Source: Nemertoderma westbladi
Taxonomy: Eukaryota > Xenacoelomorpha > Nemertodermatida > Nemertodermatidae
Assembly: GCA_032718475.1 (NCBI GenBank)
Contig: JAUCBJ010006467.1
Coordinates: 1 to 34,702 of the forward strand
Length of the DNA: 34,702 bases
Direction of reading: 5' to 3'
The notes beneath the pieces are model-generated. The model searched no databases and was not told the origin of the DNA. It saw nothing but the letters and a program-made list of their open reading frames with translations. The position numbers and the translations under genes are program-made. Positions 20,412-28,995 of the stretch are shown in pieces. How positions within the stretch are numbered: position 1 is the first letter of the stretch; the number at the start of each line of letters is the position of its first letter.

Positions 20412-20834
20412 TCATGGTGGGGCGCCCGTAGCCCCCCCCCCCCCCCCCCCCCACTCGCCACATTTCACTTCACTATCTCTTACTTCACCTCTACACCCCT
20501 CTCTAGTCGACGCACTGTCTCTACTGCGGCTGGGTCCGTTCACCCCCGCCTCTCTCTCCAGTATTGCGTGGCCTACCAGGCCCACCTCGGGTTGGTTCAA
20601 CCCCGCTACCTCCTGCCTACCAACTACGCGGCCTACCAGGCCCCCGTCGGGTTGACTTAACCCCGCCACTTCCTGCCTACCAACTTCGTGGCCTACCAGG
20701 CCCCCGTTTGCCGGGTTGTATATGTCCGACGCGTTCACGTTAATAGCACCACCGTGATTGTCGCCAATTTGGCCCTCTAGTTCACCTGAATTATTTTATG
20801 CACCAAAACTAGAAACAGAATTATTCTGTTCGTT
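20412..20834 (-). pseudogene. gag: Inner gag, 60-bp tandem repeat segment
   Basis: The open frame 20738-20412 contains three roughly 20-residue units of the type GLVGHEVGRQEVAGLSQPDG. These are the products of a 60-bp tandem repeat (about 20560-20740 on the + strand). It ends in a Gly run from the C homopolymer at about 20432. The outer element has the same segment (SLQGHVVRQGAAGLSQPDG). No known domain; likely flexible. Confidence 0.6.
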
Positions 20835-21298
20835 CTAGATAGGATTATTTGAATTATTTTGTGTGGGTACATTATTTGAATTATTTTGCAAATTCGGGTT
20901 TGGATCATTATTTAAATTATTTGGATTAATTTGTAAATTCGAATTCGGATTGTTATTTAAATTATTTGGGTTAATTGCATTTAAGTTTAAATTACTACTA
21001 CTAGGTAAAGTATTTCCTGGAATAAAGGTTTGGTTAGGATTATCTAATACGGTACTATTAATATTAACGTCGTCTACTGTATTATTATTATTACCCCCCC
21101 CCCCCCCGCCCGTACGGTCACACCAGTCTCGGGTCTGTCGTGCGGTCCCTGTAAGTGGGGTACTAATAAATGTATCCACGGCCCTTGGCTCTTCGAGAGC
21201 ATTCGAGCCAGCGTCACTCTCTGACAACCCCATCTGCGCCAGTTTCAGTTTGTGTCTCTTTATGGCTTGGTAGTGGATAAGCCCCCTCCGACGGGCAT
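20835..21298 (-). pseudogene. gag: Inner gag, Asn-rich prion-like segment
   Basis: The open frame from 21233 has LSESDAG and FISTPLTGTARQTRDWC, then a Gly run. About 80 residues follow that are dominated by Asn with Pro, Leu and Ser (for example NPNNLNNNPNSNLQ in near-repeats). Upstream of the ATG the same frame continues with a YQAIKRHKLKLAQMG segment matching the outer copy (YQAKQKCRLELAQLG). No catalytic motif. Low-complexity Asn-rich segments in Gag can promote assembly or condensation, but that role is inference. Confidence 0.65.
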
Positions 21299-21946
21299 TT
21301 AAAATGTAGCGGACTTATCGGTTACGACGGATTCCCTCCGCCTTCCCGTCCTACTGACTTTCCCCCGCCTCCCTGAACTTTCTCCGACCGACGAGACCGA
21401 ATCCTCGGGGTTAACCTCGGATTCGCCCACCTGCGGTCTCCTCCAACCCACTAATTTTACTCCCCGGGCATCGACTGAGTATGGCCCTATGTACACTACT
21501 CTAGCCCACATACCCATACACTTCCATAGATCAGACAGTTCGCTGGCAACCCCTCTCACCCTGTCCTCGGCTAGTTCTCTCTGCCCAAAGCGCATTAAGT
21601 AGTTGAAATGTTCGTTCGACTCACCTACTCTCTTTCTTAGCTTTACCTCATCTATCTTCGCCCCTCCTTTGGCCTCTTTAAGTATCTTCCGGGTCGCGTT
21701 GTAGGCCCGTCGAAGTCGATTGCTGACCCCGACGTCCTCCGCGCCGACATCTCCTCCATCTCTCCGAGTCCAGCGTCATACCGTCGGCTCCACCGTCACC
21801 GTTCCGGTGGACCGTCCGTCGCCCTTGGCCTGTGGCTGGCCGGCGACATCGGTGCGTCGACCCCCGCTCCGCGTCGACTCGTCTCTCTCTTCTCCCGACT
21901 CATCTCTTCCTTCTCTCGACTCGCTCTCCGGTTGTAGACGGTCCCC
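21299..21946 (-). pseudogene. gag: Inner gag, N-terminal domain
   Basis: The frame contains YNATRKILKEA, a LRKRVGESNEHFNYLMRFGQ segment, ELSDLWKCM, VVYIGPYSVDARGVKLVGW and EVNPEDSVSSVGES. These parallel the outer element at 8880-9290. It stops at a TAA immediately after the DKSAT residues. At that point the inner element lacks about 380 bp that in the outer element encodes a highly charged coiled coil (22737-23100). Confidence 0.7.
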
Positions 21947-22081
21947 CTAATCCTGAATTGCCGGGTCGCCCGTTACCGATGGGTCCGGCGTCGCGGGTCT
22001 ATACCGTCTAGTCGCGGCCTCGCGGATCGTTAGATCGCCGTCCGGGGTCCGCGGCGGTGTCATCTCTCCCGTTTGACTCAT
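21947..22081 (-). pseudogene. gag: Inner gag start region
   Basis: A 44-codon frame from the ATG at 22081 to a TAG at 21947-21949. It contains MTPPRTPDG and RRYRPATPD, which match the outer start region (TPPQTPDD, QRYRPATPD). The probable native start of inner Gag, cut short by a stop. Confidence 0.65.
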
Positions 22082-22169
22082 CTTTATATCTGGCAGTTGA
22101 TCGGTGGTTCAATCACTCGGGTTTAATCACTCTGGTAGTTAACTAGGGTAGCAGCTCCGATTTAATCAC
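22082..22169 (-). other. Inner 5' leader; no standard primer-binding site seen
   Basis: The 88 bases between the 5' LTR and the gag start begin GTGATTAAATCGG on the - strand. The outer leader begins GTGAATAATTGCC. Neither begins with TGG, the usual complement of a tRNA CCA end. Confidence 0.55.
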
Positions 22170-22731
22170 TGTGATGGGATCCAGGGAGGATCCCGGTTTA
22201 TCCGGTTTTTAATCTACGCGTCCCCGCCGTGTGTGAAAGGTGAAAGAGTTTGCTGATCGTTGTATGTAGTCCTTCGGGTATAATAGCATAAATGAATAAA
22301 TGAATAAATGGAATTGACAATAGAATATTAATGGTAAGCGGAAGGCGGGTATCGAAGACGGTGATTAAAGTCCCGGTACTTCCCTAGCTAAACTAACCTA
22401 ACTAAACTGAATAAATGATACACTGATTAAATGATAGCTGCACTGATAATGTATATTGTACGGTTGGCCAAGTTACGTTACCCAGCCGGTGCCTTCCCCC
22501 CATTGGCAAATAACTCTGTTGTCACCCTTTGCCCCCCTCTGAAGTGCTTCCCTTCGCCCTTGCTATTCTCTCTCTTTCAGGGGTGTAACCCCTGACCCTT
22601 ATTGTGCGTATGTGTCTCCTTCCCACTTGGTTGGGGTGACACGAGGTTGATATTGGTAATCAACCTCGTGCTCCCAATATTGCTTAACGGCTCGCTTTAT
22701 GGGGTGGTTAGCGGAATTGGATAAGCTAACA
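22170..22731 (-). repeat. 5' LTR of the inner element
   Basis: Counterpart of 9298-9859, equal in length. It contains the 12-bp stem hairpin at 22640-22670. It is followed on the + strand by the duplicated target GCTAC. Confidence 0.92.
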
Positions 22732-22736
22732 GCTAC

Positions 22737-23061
22737 ATCCTCCGCGAAAGCAAGAAGGGTGTTAGAGATAGATCTGGCGTGTCAACTAGACATAGTGGCG
22801 CTGGATCAGAAAGAGTTAGAGAGGCAGCAGGATGAGGGAACTGCGTTATTAGAGAAAGAGAGAGAGTTAGCGAGAGAATGTAGAGAGAGGGCCGAGCAGG
22901 TGGCGAGAAACTGTAGGGAGCGGGAAGAAAGAGAGATGAGTGAGTGTAAAGAGCGTGAGGAGCGGGAGGCGAAAGTAGAGAACAAGTGCAAAGAGAGAGA
23001 GGCAGTGAGGGTAGAGAGAGAGAAACGAATGAGCGTAAAGAGCGAGAGGCGAGAGAGATAG
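22737..23061 (+). pseudogene. gag: Outer gag continued: charged coiled-coil segment
   Basis: Continues the frame cut at 9297 (ATSSAKARRVLEID follows DKSA). About 105 residues dominated by Glu, Arg and Lys with regular Cys (for example ECRERAEQVARNCREREER), with heptad-like spacing that suggests a long coiled coil. It stops at 23059-23061; a frame change of unclear origin follows before the next block. The inner element lacks this segment, so it is either a deletion there or a gain here. Confidence 0.65.
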
Positions 23062-23117
23062 AATTAGTGAACCAAAGTTTGTGAGAGGATAGAGAGAGAG
23101 AGAGAGCGGGAAAGCGT

Positions 23118-23966
23118 ATGCGGGATGATATGCATGCCCGGTTAAGGGGGCTTATGCAATATCAGGCTAAGCAAAAGTGCCGATTAGAACTGGCGCAGTT
23201 GGGATTATCAGAGAGTGAGGCCGGTTCGGGCAGTATTTACGAGGAGCCTGAAGTAATGGAAACGTTCGTTAATACCCCACTTACAGGCACCGGACGACAG
23301 ACCCAGGACTGGTGTAGCCGTACGGGCGGGGGGGGGGGGGGTAATAATAATACGTTAGAAGGCATTAATATTAATAGTACCGTAGTGGACAACCCTAATC
23401 AAACCTTTATTGCAGGAAATAATGTTTTACCCATTAATAGTAATTCTAATTTAAATGTACAAAATAATTCAAATAATAATAACTTTAATTTAAATGTACA
23501 AAATAATTCAAATAGTAATAACTCTAATTTAAATATACAAAATAATTCAAATAATTCTAATTTAAATACGCAAAATATTCTAAATAATAATCCCAATTCC
23601 GAACATAATAATTTAAATAATAATATTGATAACGGGGCTATTAATACTAATGTAGGAGACATAGGTGGTCCGGCCAGCGAGAGCCTGCACGGCCATGTAG
23701 TTAGTACGCAGGGAGTAGCGGGGGTGAGTCACCCCGATGGGAGTCTGCAAGGCCACGTAGTTAGGCAGGGAGCAGCGGGTTTGAGTCAACCCGACGGGAG
23801 CCTGCAAGGCCCCGCAGTAGTAGAGGGAGAGGCGGGGGTGAATAGACCCAGCCGCAGTAGAGACAATGCGTCGACTAGAGAGGGGCGTAGAAGCGAAGTA
23901 GGAGGTAGTGAAGTAAGAAGTGGCGAGTGGGGGGGGGGCTACGGGTGCCCCACCACGGAAGATTAG
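23118..23966 (+). pseudogene. gag: Outer gag continued: Asn-rich and 60-bp-repeat segments
   Basis: A 282-codon frame: an LELAQLGLSESEAG helix, FVNTPLTGTGRQTQDWC, a Gly run, then about 100 residues very rich in Asn with internal repeats of the NLNVQNNSN type. Next come three roughly 20-residue repeats (SLQGHVV...AAGLSQPDG) and an Arg/Ser-rich end. The order matches inner 20412-21298. It stops inside a G-run region where tandem duplication starts. Confidence 0.7.
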
Positions 23967-24127
23967 TGGCGAGAGGGGGGGGGGGCACAGAATGTCCCAC
24001 AAGAGGGGCGTAGAACCGAAGTAGGAGGTAGTAAAGTAAGAAGTGGCGAGTGTGGGGGGGGGCTACGGGCGCCCCACCACGGGAGATTAGTGGCGAGAGG
24101 GGGGGGGGGCAGAGAATGTCCCACAAG
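23879..24127 (+). repeat. Tandem duplication of about 124 bp with four G runs
   Basis: Two copies start with GAGGGGCGTAGAA (about 23879 and 24003). Each contains two G runs and the phrases GCCCCACCACGG and GAATGTCCCACAA. The inner element has one copy of the related sequence. It lies in the broken gag and shifts its frame. Confidence 0.8.
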
Positions 24128-25742
24128 CATCGGAGGATAATGCGCGGGGCGAGTTAGATGAACTGCGGCAACCGATGACAGAGAATAGTAGGGGGATTGC
24201 GAGTATCCCCAGGAGTGTCCAACCGGGCAGAGAGAGAGAGATGTTGATGCCGGGAGCGGGCGAGCAAGAAGACATCAGTCGGAAGAGAGAAGAATAATAG
24301 TGGAGTTTAACCGGGAGGTCAAAGAGAGATCTCATGAGCGGGATCGCTACACTGAAGAGAGAAGAAGTGAAGAGAATAGAAGAAGCATTGCTACGAGCAA
24401 CCGGAGAGCGAAGACGGACCTCAAACCGTGGGTAGCAGAGATGGAGTTAGAGAGTCAGTGGGGTCGAACTCCGGGAGATTGCCGTCGCCCCGGAGAGACG
24501 CAGCCTGGCAAGATATACCGCACACCAGGAGAAGGGTACAGAACATACCGATACGAGGACGAGAACAGGAGAGGGGATCGAAGAGAAATCTCCCGACGGG
24601 ATATAGCTCCGATCGAGAGTATGGTGGTCGTGGGGAGGCCTTCTTGGAATATTCGAGAAGATTAAACTTCGGTCCGGAAGGACACAGGCAGACTGCAGGA
24701 CATACTGTAGGCCTTACTGCACATACTATAGGCCATACTGGAAGAGATAGTGTAGGTGATAGGGTAGCGCGAACAATAGGATTAGATCCGGAAGTCACGG
24801 CATACATACCGGTAGGTAGGCAGGAAGTGGATAGGCCTATACCGGTACCTGCACACCAGTATACTATAATATGCAGGGATATAACATATACCCAGGGGAG
24901 GGGGGAGTTATTGCCGATAGATGCATGGGCCCCAATATATTAACATCAACCCCAGTACCAAACATAACACTGGTGGGGGGGGGACAGGGTGACATTCCCC
25001 CATTGCAATATCAGCAATACACTCAACCGAGAACAAGAACATCGAACCCCCTGGACCAGAACAGATCGTGCGACACGGAGATATGGAGGGGGCCGTTACC
25101 CCCAATGATATATCCGACACAGAAGAAATCAACAGGCCCGACGGGCGGACAGCACCCAACAGGAGAGTCTGTACAGCATCCCTCGAACCCATTGGAAGCA
25201 CAGACGATGGGAATGGCAACACTTATTGATGCGCTCAAGACCAGGATTGAGCTACCACCAGTTGAGGCATTCAAATTCGACGGAAGCAGACCGGAAGAAT
25301 ACCTGCAATTCCGACCCATGTACAGCAATGAAATACTAACTAAAAACCTGACGCAGGCAGAGTGCCTAAAATAATTACAAGTGTACACGGGAGGCCCAGC
25401 GTACAACATCATGAGGCAGTATCAGGGCATCGAGGGTGGCTTCATGACTGCATGGTGGGCCCTAGACAGGGAATATGGACACCCTGCCAAGATCATCCGG
25501 CAGACCCTGAGGGGAATAACATCGGATGGCCTACAGAATAACCCTGTTTGTATGAAGACCTTTGCAAATAAGGTCGAGAAGGCGTTAATCGTGCTGAAGA
25601 TGCTAGACGCGCCATACAAACTCAATGCATCGAATAACATCACCACGATACGCAGGCACTGCCGATCTGGCTACAGAACAAGTGGAGGAAGATCGCCTTC
25701 TCCACCCGGGAGAAGAAAGGTGCAGAACCGGGCCTAGAGGAA
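24128..25742 (+). pseudogene. gag: Outer gag core, multiply broken
   Basis: This matches the inner gag core from RGIASIP through the capsid region (IELPPVEAFKFDGSRPEEY, CLK, QVYTGGPAYNIM, ALDREYGHPAKIIRQTL). Breaks include TAATAG near 24295, a frame change near 24660-24870, a TAA replacing a Tyr codon just after CLK (25372-25374), and one missing base near 25650. The last break throws the WRK segment out of frame. The product would be the capsid part of Gag if intact. Confidence 0.8.
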
Positions 25743-26895
25743 ATGTCAAACTTCCTCAACTATGAAGCAGAGTTGATTACAGACCCAGTCTACAGTGGGG
25801 ATAGTTTGGGGAAGGCACCGAAGACCAAATACAACAGGCCTAAACCTGAACACAGTCCGGCAGATCCATTCCTGAGAGTGAGACAGTCGCTACCACATGC
25901 GGCCACGCAGGGGACTGCTAGTCCACAGTTAGCTGGAAGTAAGGCCACACCGTGGCAGGGACAGAAACAAAATAACAACGCGAACAAATATAACACCAAC
26001 ATACCCAGTAGGCCGAGTCCAAATAACCAAAACACTAAACCGGTAGATATGAATCTAAGCGCTATATGTGAAGGTCTATACAGGGAGCGCTACAATCCAG
26101 GATACGAATGTCAATTGCATAGGGATGGAACCCATAAGACCATGAGTTGTAAGCATTGGCAAGCATTGCCTATACAAGATCGGGTAGCCTACGCGGATAC
26201 GAACGGACTATGTCACCGATGCGTGGTAGAGGGACACAAATTCGGAGAGTGTAGAGAAACACCGACAGAATATGACGAGACTGGAGGCCAAACAATGGCT
26301 ACGAGCACGACAGGAGCAAGAAGAAAGAGGAAAGTACTACTCGGGGTAGTACCAGTGAGGATAACAGGAGAGGGCGGTCGATCAGTCACGACACTGATGC
26401 TGGTCGACAGCGGAGCAGCCTTCACGCTGGTGGAGAATTGGGTGGCCGATGAGATAGGATTACAGACGAGGCCGAGTAGGATGGCAGTAACTGCTATATC
26501 GAGTAAGGATGAGGTCCTGGAGATGACGACGGGACAGTGCGAGATATCAGCAATAGCACCGGGATGTGACTATGGGGTGACCATCAACACCATTCAGATA
26601 ATAGAATCGATCAACATAAATGCCAGGCGACCAACTAAGATCGAGGTCGAGCAATACCGATTCCTGGACGATATCGATTTCTCAATACCGAAAGTGGATG
26701 TCTCTAAGGTATCCATCATAGTCGGAATGGATTGTCCAACGGCCCACAAGAGAGTAAGGACCATATTCGGAGAGAATAAGCAGTGGGATCCAACGGCGAT
26801 TCTCACGCCGTTCGGATGGACACTTTTCGGTCCAATTAAAACCAAGATTCCATTCAGGGTGTCGGAGACATCAGGGTGCATGCTATCAGGCACCG
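25743..26895 (+). pseudogene. pol: Outer gag end, zinc knuckle and aspartic protease
   Basis: An uninterrupted frame. It contains the end of capsid (FLNYEAELITDPVYSGDSLG), a Pro/Asn-rich linker, a Cys/His-rich zinc segment with a canonical CCHC knuckle (C157-C160-H165-C170), the protease motif DSGA at 222-225, and a segment ending RVSETSGCMLSG. Gag and protease are in one frame here, the usual BEL/Pao arrangement, and this shows that the inner copy's gag/pol split is a mutation. After about 26895 homology to pol ends abruptly. Confidence 0.85.
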
Positions 26896-27483
26896 TTGAT
26901 GACGTAGAGGAGAAACCAGAGATGGGCGATGGGGAGGTCCCATGTGAGAAGCGGCCTGGGGAAGGATACCAGGAGTTGGGTATGGATCTGGAACCACGCA
27001 TAGTGGAGTGTGGTGAAAGGATAGAGGATAGTTCCAGAGAAATACAGTCGGTAGATAAGTTAGGAGGGGAAGTAACAGCAAGAGAGTGGGCGGAGGAGAA
27101 TGGATTCGACGCGGAAGACTTAGAGACGAATGGAACAAGGATGTTCCTGGCAAGTATCGGTATGAGGATGGAGAAGAGTGGACGGCGAGATGTCCGGAGA
27201 AGTGTCCGGAGGAGATGCCGGTCCGGTTGAGAGGCATACCAAAAAGGGGAAGGTCAAATAAGAAGACAGGGTGGAAAGGGATAGGATTGGTATTATCGAT
27301 TGTGTTCTATCTATTCTTTCGATTTCTTTTCATTCTACCGCCAGGTGATGACAAGATGAATGGTGGCATTTTGCTGCCAGGGGACCATGAAGAAATCAAG
27401 AAGGCGACCGAAAGACCCGATTTTAGGGTGGTGGAGGAGGGAGAAGCAATTCCTAGAGAGTTGGAATTAACAAGGAGACTGGG
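26896..27483 (+). other. Unrelated segment replacing RT to integrase, with a hydrophobic helix
   Basis: About 590 bp with no similarity to inner pol. The upper frame continues to a stop at 27230. A second frame (27086-27547) encodes a Lys/Arg-rich stretch, then IGLVLSIVFYLFFRFLFIL (residues about 66-84, 27281-27337) that would span a membrane, then a charged tail. It could be an env or ORF fragment, a captured host sequence, or chance. No family is recognised. Confidence 0.5.
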
Positions 27484-27547
27484 GCGAAGGATAAGAGGAC
27501 CTACAAGGGGGCAGTGGGAGTGTGCCTGCTGGAAGAATCGCCCTTGA
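27484..27547 (+). pseudogene. pol: Residual integrase C-terminus
   Basis: In one frame it reads AKDKRTYKGAVGVCLLEE. This aligns with the last residues of inner integrase (AKDRKTYRRAVGKCCLLEG). It marks the right-hand breakpoint of the internal replacement. Confidence 0.7.
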
Positions 27548-27639
27548 AGTTTAGTCGTCCAATATGTTGGACTGAGGGGGGTGGGAATGAGGGCGAGACG
27601 CCCTTCTCACACATAAATAAAATATAAATAATAATAAAA
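27548..27639 (+). other. Conserved post-pol segment
   Basis: Matches the inner element just after its pol stop (TTTAGTCGTCCAA, GGACTGAGGGGGGTGGG, GAGGGCGAGACGCCCTT). It can form a GGGCGAGACGCCC hairpin. Confidence 0.55.
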
Positions 27640-28330
27640 TAAGTAGAAAGTTAGAAAGTAATAGTAGTAGATAGTTAGATAGTAGGTAGCACTAGTTAGA
27701 AGTTAGTAGAAGTTAGTAAGAAGTTAGAAAGTTAGTAGAAGTGAGTAAGAAGTTAGAAAGTTAGTAGAAGTTAGTAAGAGTAAGAGGAGAGTTAGAAGTA
27801 GGCAGAAGATAGGGAGTGTGGTATATAAACATACCACGGGAGTAGGAGGGTACATAGTACTGTTAGAAGTAGGCAGAAGATAGGGAGTATGGTATATAAA
27901 CATACCACGGGAGTAGGAGGGTACATAGTACCGTTCGAAGTAGGCAGAAGTTAGGGAGTGTGGTACATTGGCGTACCACGAGAGTAGCAGGGTACATAGT
28001 AACGAGAGAGTTAGAGGTTGTGGGCACCGAAAGCGCCACCTAGAAAGAGGGTAGAGGGTATGGTATGTAGGTATACCATAGAAGTAGTGACAGAAGGGTT
28101 GTGGGCACCGAAAGCGCCACGTAGAAAGAGAGTGAGGGTATGGTATGTAGGTATACCATAGAGGTAGTAGCAGAGGGGTTGTGAAGGGTGTGGTATGTAG
28201 GTATTAGCAGTATTAGGGTACATAGTACCATAGAAGTTAGAAGTTGTGGGCACCGAGAGCGCCTTGTAGTAAGAAAGTAAAGACTATGTAGGCATAGTAT
28301 AGTAGTAGTAGGGTACAGGGTAAGAAGTAA
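27640..28330 (+). repeat. Tandem repeats with covarying hairpins after pol
   Basis: First a GTTAGTAGAAGTTAGTAAGA-type array (27640-27790). Then units of about 75-80 bp each carry a hairpin with a 6-nt loop: stems GTGGTAT/ATACCAC (27818-27837), TGGTAT/ATACCA (27890-27907), GTGGTAC/GTACCAC (27960-27979) and TATGGTAT/ATACCATA (28059-28080 and 28139-28160). A smaller GGTACATAGTACC palindrome and a GTGGGCACCGAAAGCGCC phrase also recur. No ORF is supported. Confidence 0.75.
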
Positions 28331-28351
28331 GTAGCAAGGTAGATAGGATGA

Positions 28352-28610
28352 TAGCGCAGACAGGGGTAAGACTAAGGAAAATTGGCACTTTGGGAGTGGT
28401 AGAGAACACAGGACATTGTGGAGCAGTGGGGATGGGCCAGCTCATGGGCCTTGTCTGCCACAAGCCGATGGACTGGGGCAAGTTCCGGAGGGAGCACTGA
28501 GCGGGCACAGGAAATTGTGGAGCAGTGGCGATGGGCCAGCTCATGAGGCTTGTCTGCCACAAGCCGATGGGCTGGGGTAAGTTCCGAGAGGAGTATGAGA
28601 GGAGTACAAG
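28352..28610 (+). pseudogene. Remnant of the exonuclease-like gene, tandemly duplicated
   Basis: One frame reads LGVVENTGHCGAVGMGQLMG and CHKPMDWGKFR. This matches residues about 114-147 of the inner 12779-frame protein (LGLVENTGQCGAVAMGQLLG, CHKPMDWGKFR). A second copy follows 99 bp later, after a TGA. The catalytic Asp/Glu motifs are not present. It shows that the outer element once carried the same accessory gene in the same place. Confidence 0.75.
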
Positions 28611-28957
28611 GGAAGTATGGAGAGGAGGTGTTGGCGCATGAGGAAGTGAGAGGAGTGCAATTCAAGTGTGGGGAGCGAGCAGAGAGAGAGAGAGAGTAAG
28701 GGACAGAAGGGTCCGAGAGTGAGGTTAGAATGAGTTCAGAGTGAAAGTTTTTTAAAATTGTGTGAAAAGAGAGTCCACAATTGTCTCGAACAGAGACGTC
28801 AGATACATTGGTGCAACATAGCTCACGATTGCACCAAGGAGGGGTAGCAACATCATACCCAGGGGGGCAGCCTGGAAAGCCGACCCCGAGAAAAGAACTC
28901 CACCCCACACCCGATAGTAGATCGGGTTCCAGCGGAATTGAAGCGCACTTGAGGTTG
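28611..28957 (+). other. Outer element 3' non-coding region
   Basis: Purine-rich, with GTGCAATTCAAGTGTGG and the GCCTGGAAAGCCG block also found in the inner element. It also contains the short inverted repeat GGTGCAA...TTGCACC (about 28811-28836). Confidence 0.55.
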
Positions 28958-28995
28958 ATGCTATCTTCTCACCGGGAAGATAGCATGGGAGGGAG
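28958..28995 (+). promoter_or_regulatory. Polypurine tract with adjacent conserved hairpin (outer element)
   Basis: ATGCTATCTT (28958-28967) and AAGATAGCAT (28977-28986) form a 10-bp stem with a 9-nt loop. GGGAGGGAG (28987-28995) follows directly and then the LTR start TGT. Stem sequence, loop length and spacing are the same as in the inner element. Confidence 0.8.

Larger units (their letters stand above)
9298..22731 (-). mobile_element. Inner BEL/Pao LTR retrotransposon nested in the outer gag
   Basis: Two 562-bp LTRs (9298-9859 and 22170-22731) bound the element on the - strand. Both have ends TGTTAGC...TCACA read on that strand. The 5-bp duplication GCTAC flanks it at 9293-9297 and 22732-22736. 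Order on the - strand: LTR, gag N-terminal region, Asn-rich region, gag core, protease-RT-RNase H-integrase, tandem repeats, exonuclease-like and triple-CCHC coding region, polypurine tract, LTR. By eye the two LTRs differ at about ten positions (about 2%), so the insertion is fairly recent. Pol carries one stop, one gag/pol frameshift and a catalytic change, so this copy is inactive. Confidence 0.93.

Noticed and set aside
27086-27547. Calling the hydrophobic ORF an envelope protein
   Set aside because: A single hydrophobic stretch is not enough. There is no signal peptide, no Cys pattern and no fusion motif, so it is left as an unexplained segment.
28372-28908. A 178-codon - strand frame in the outer element
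   Set aside because: It is antisense to the exonuclease remnant and non-coding region and has no recognised features.
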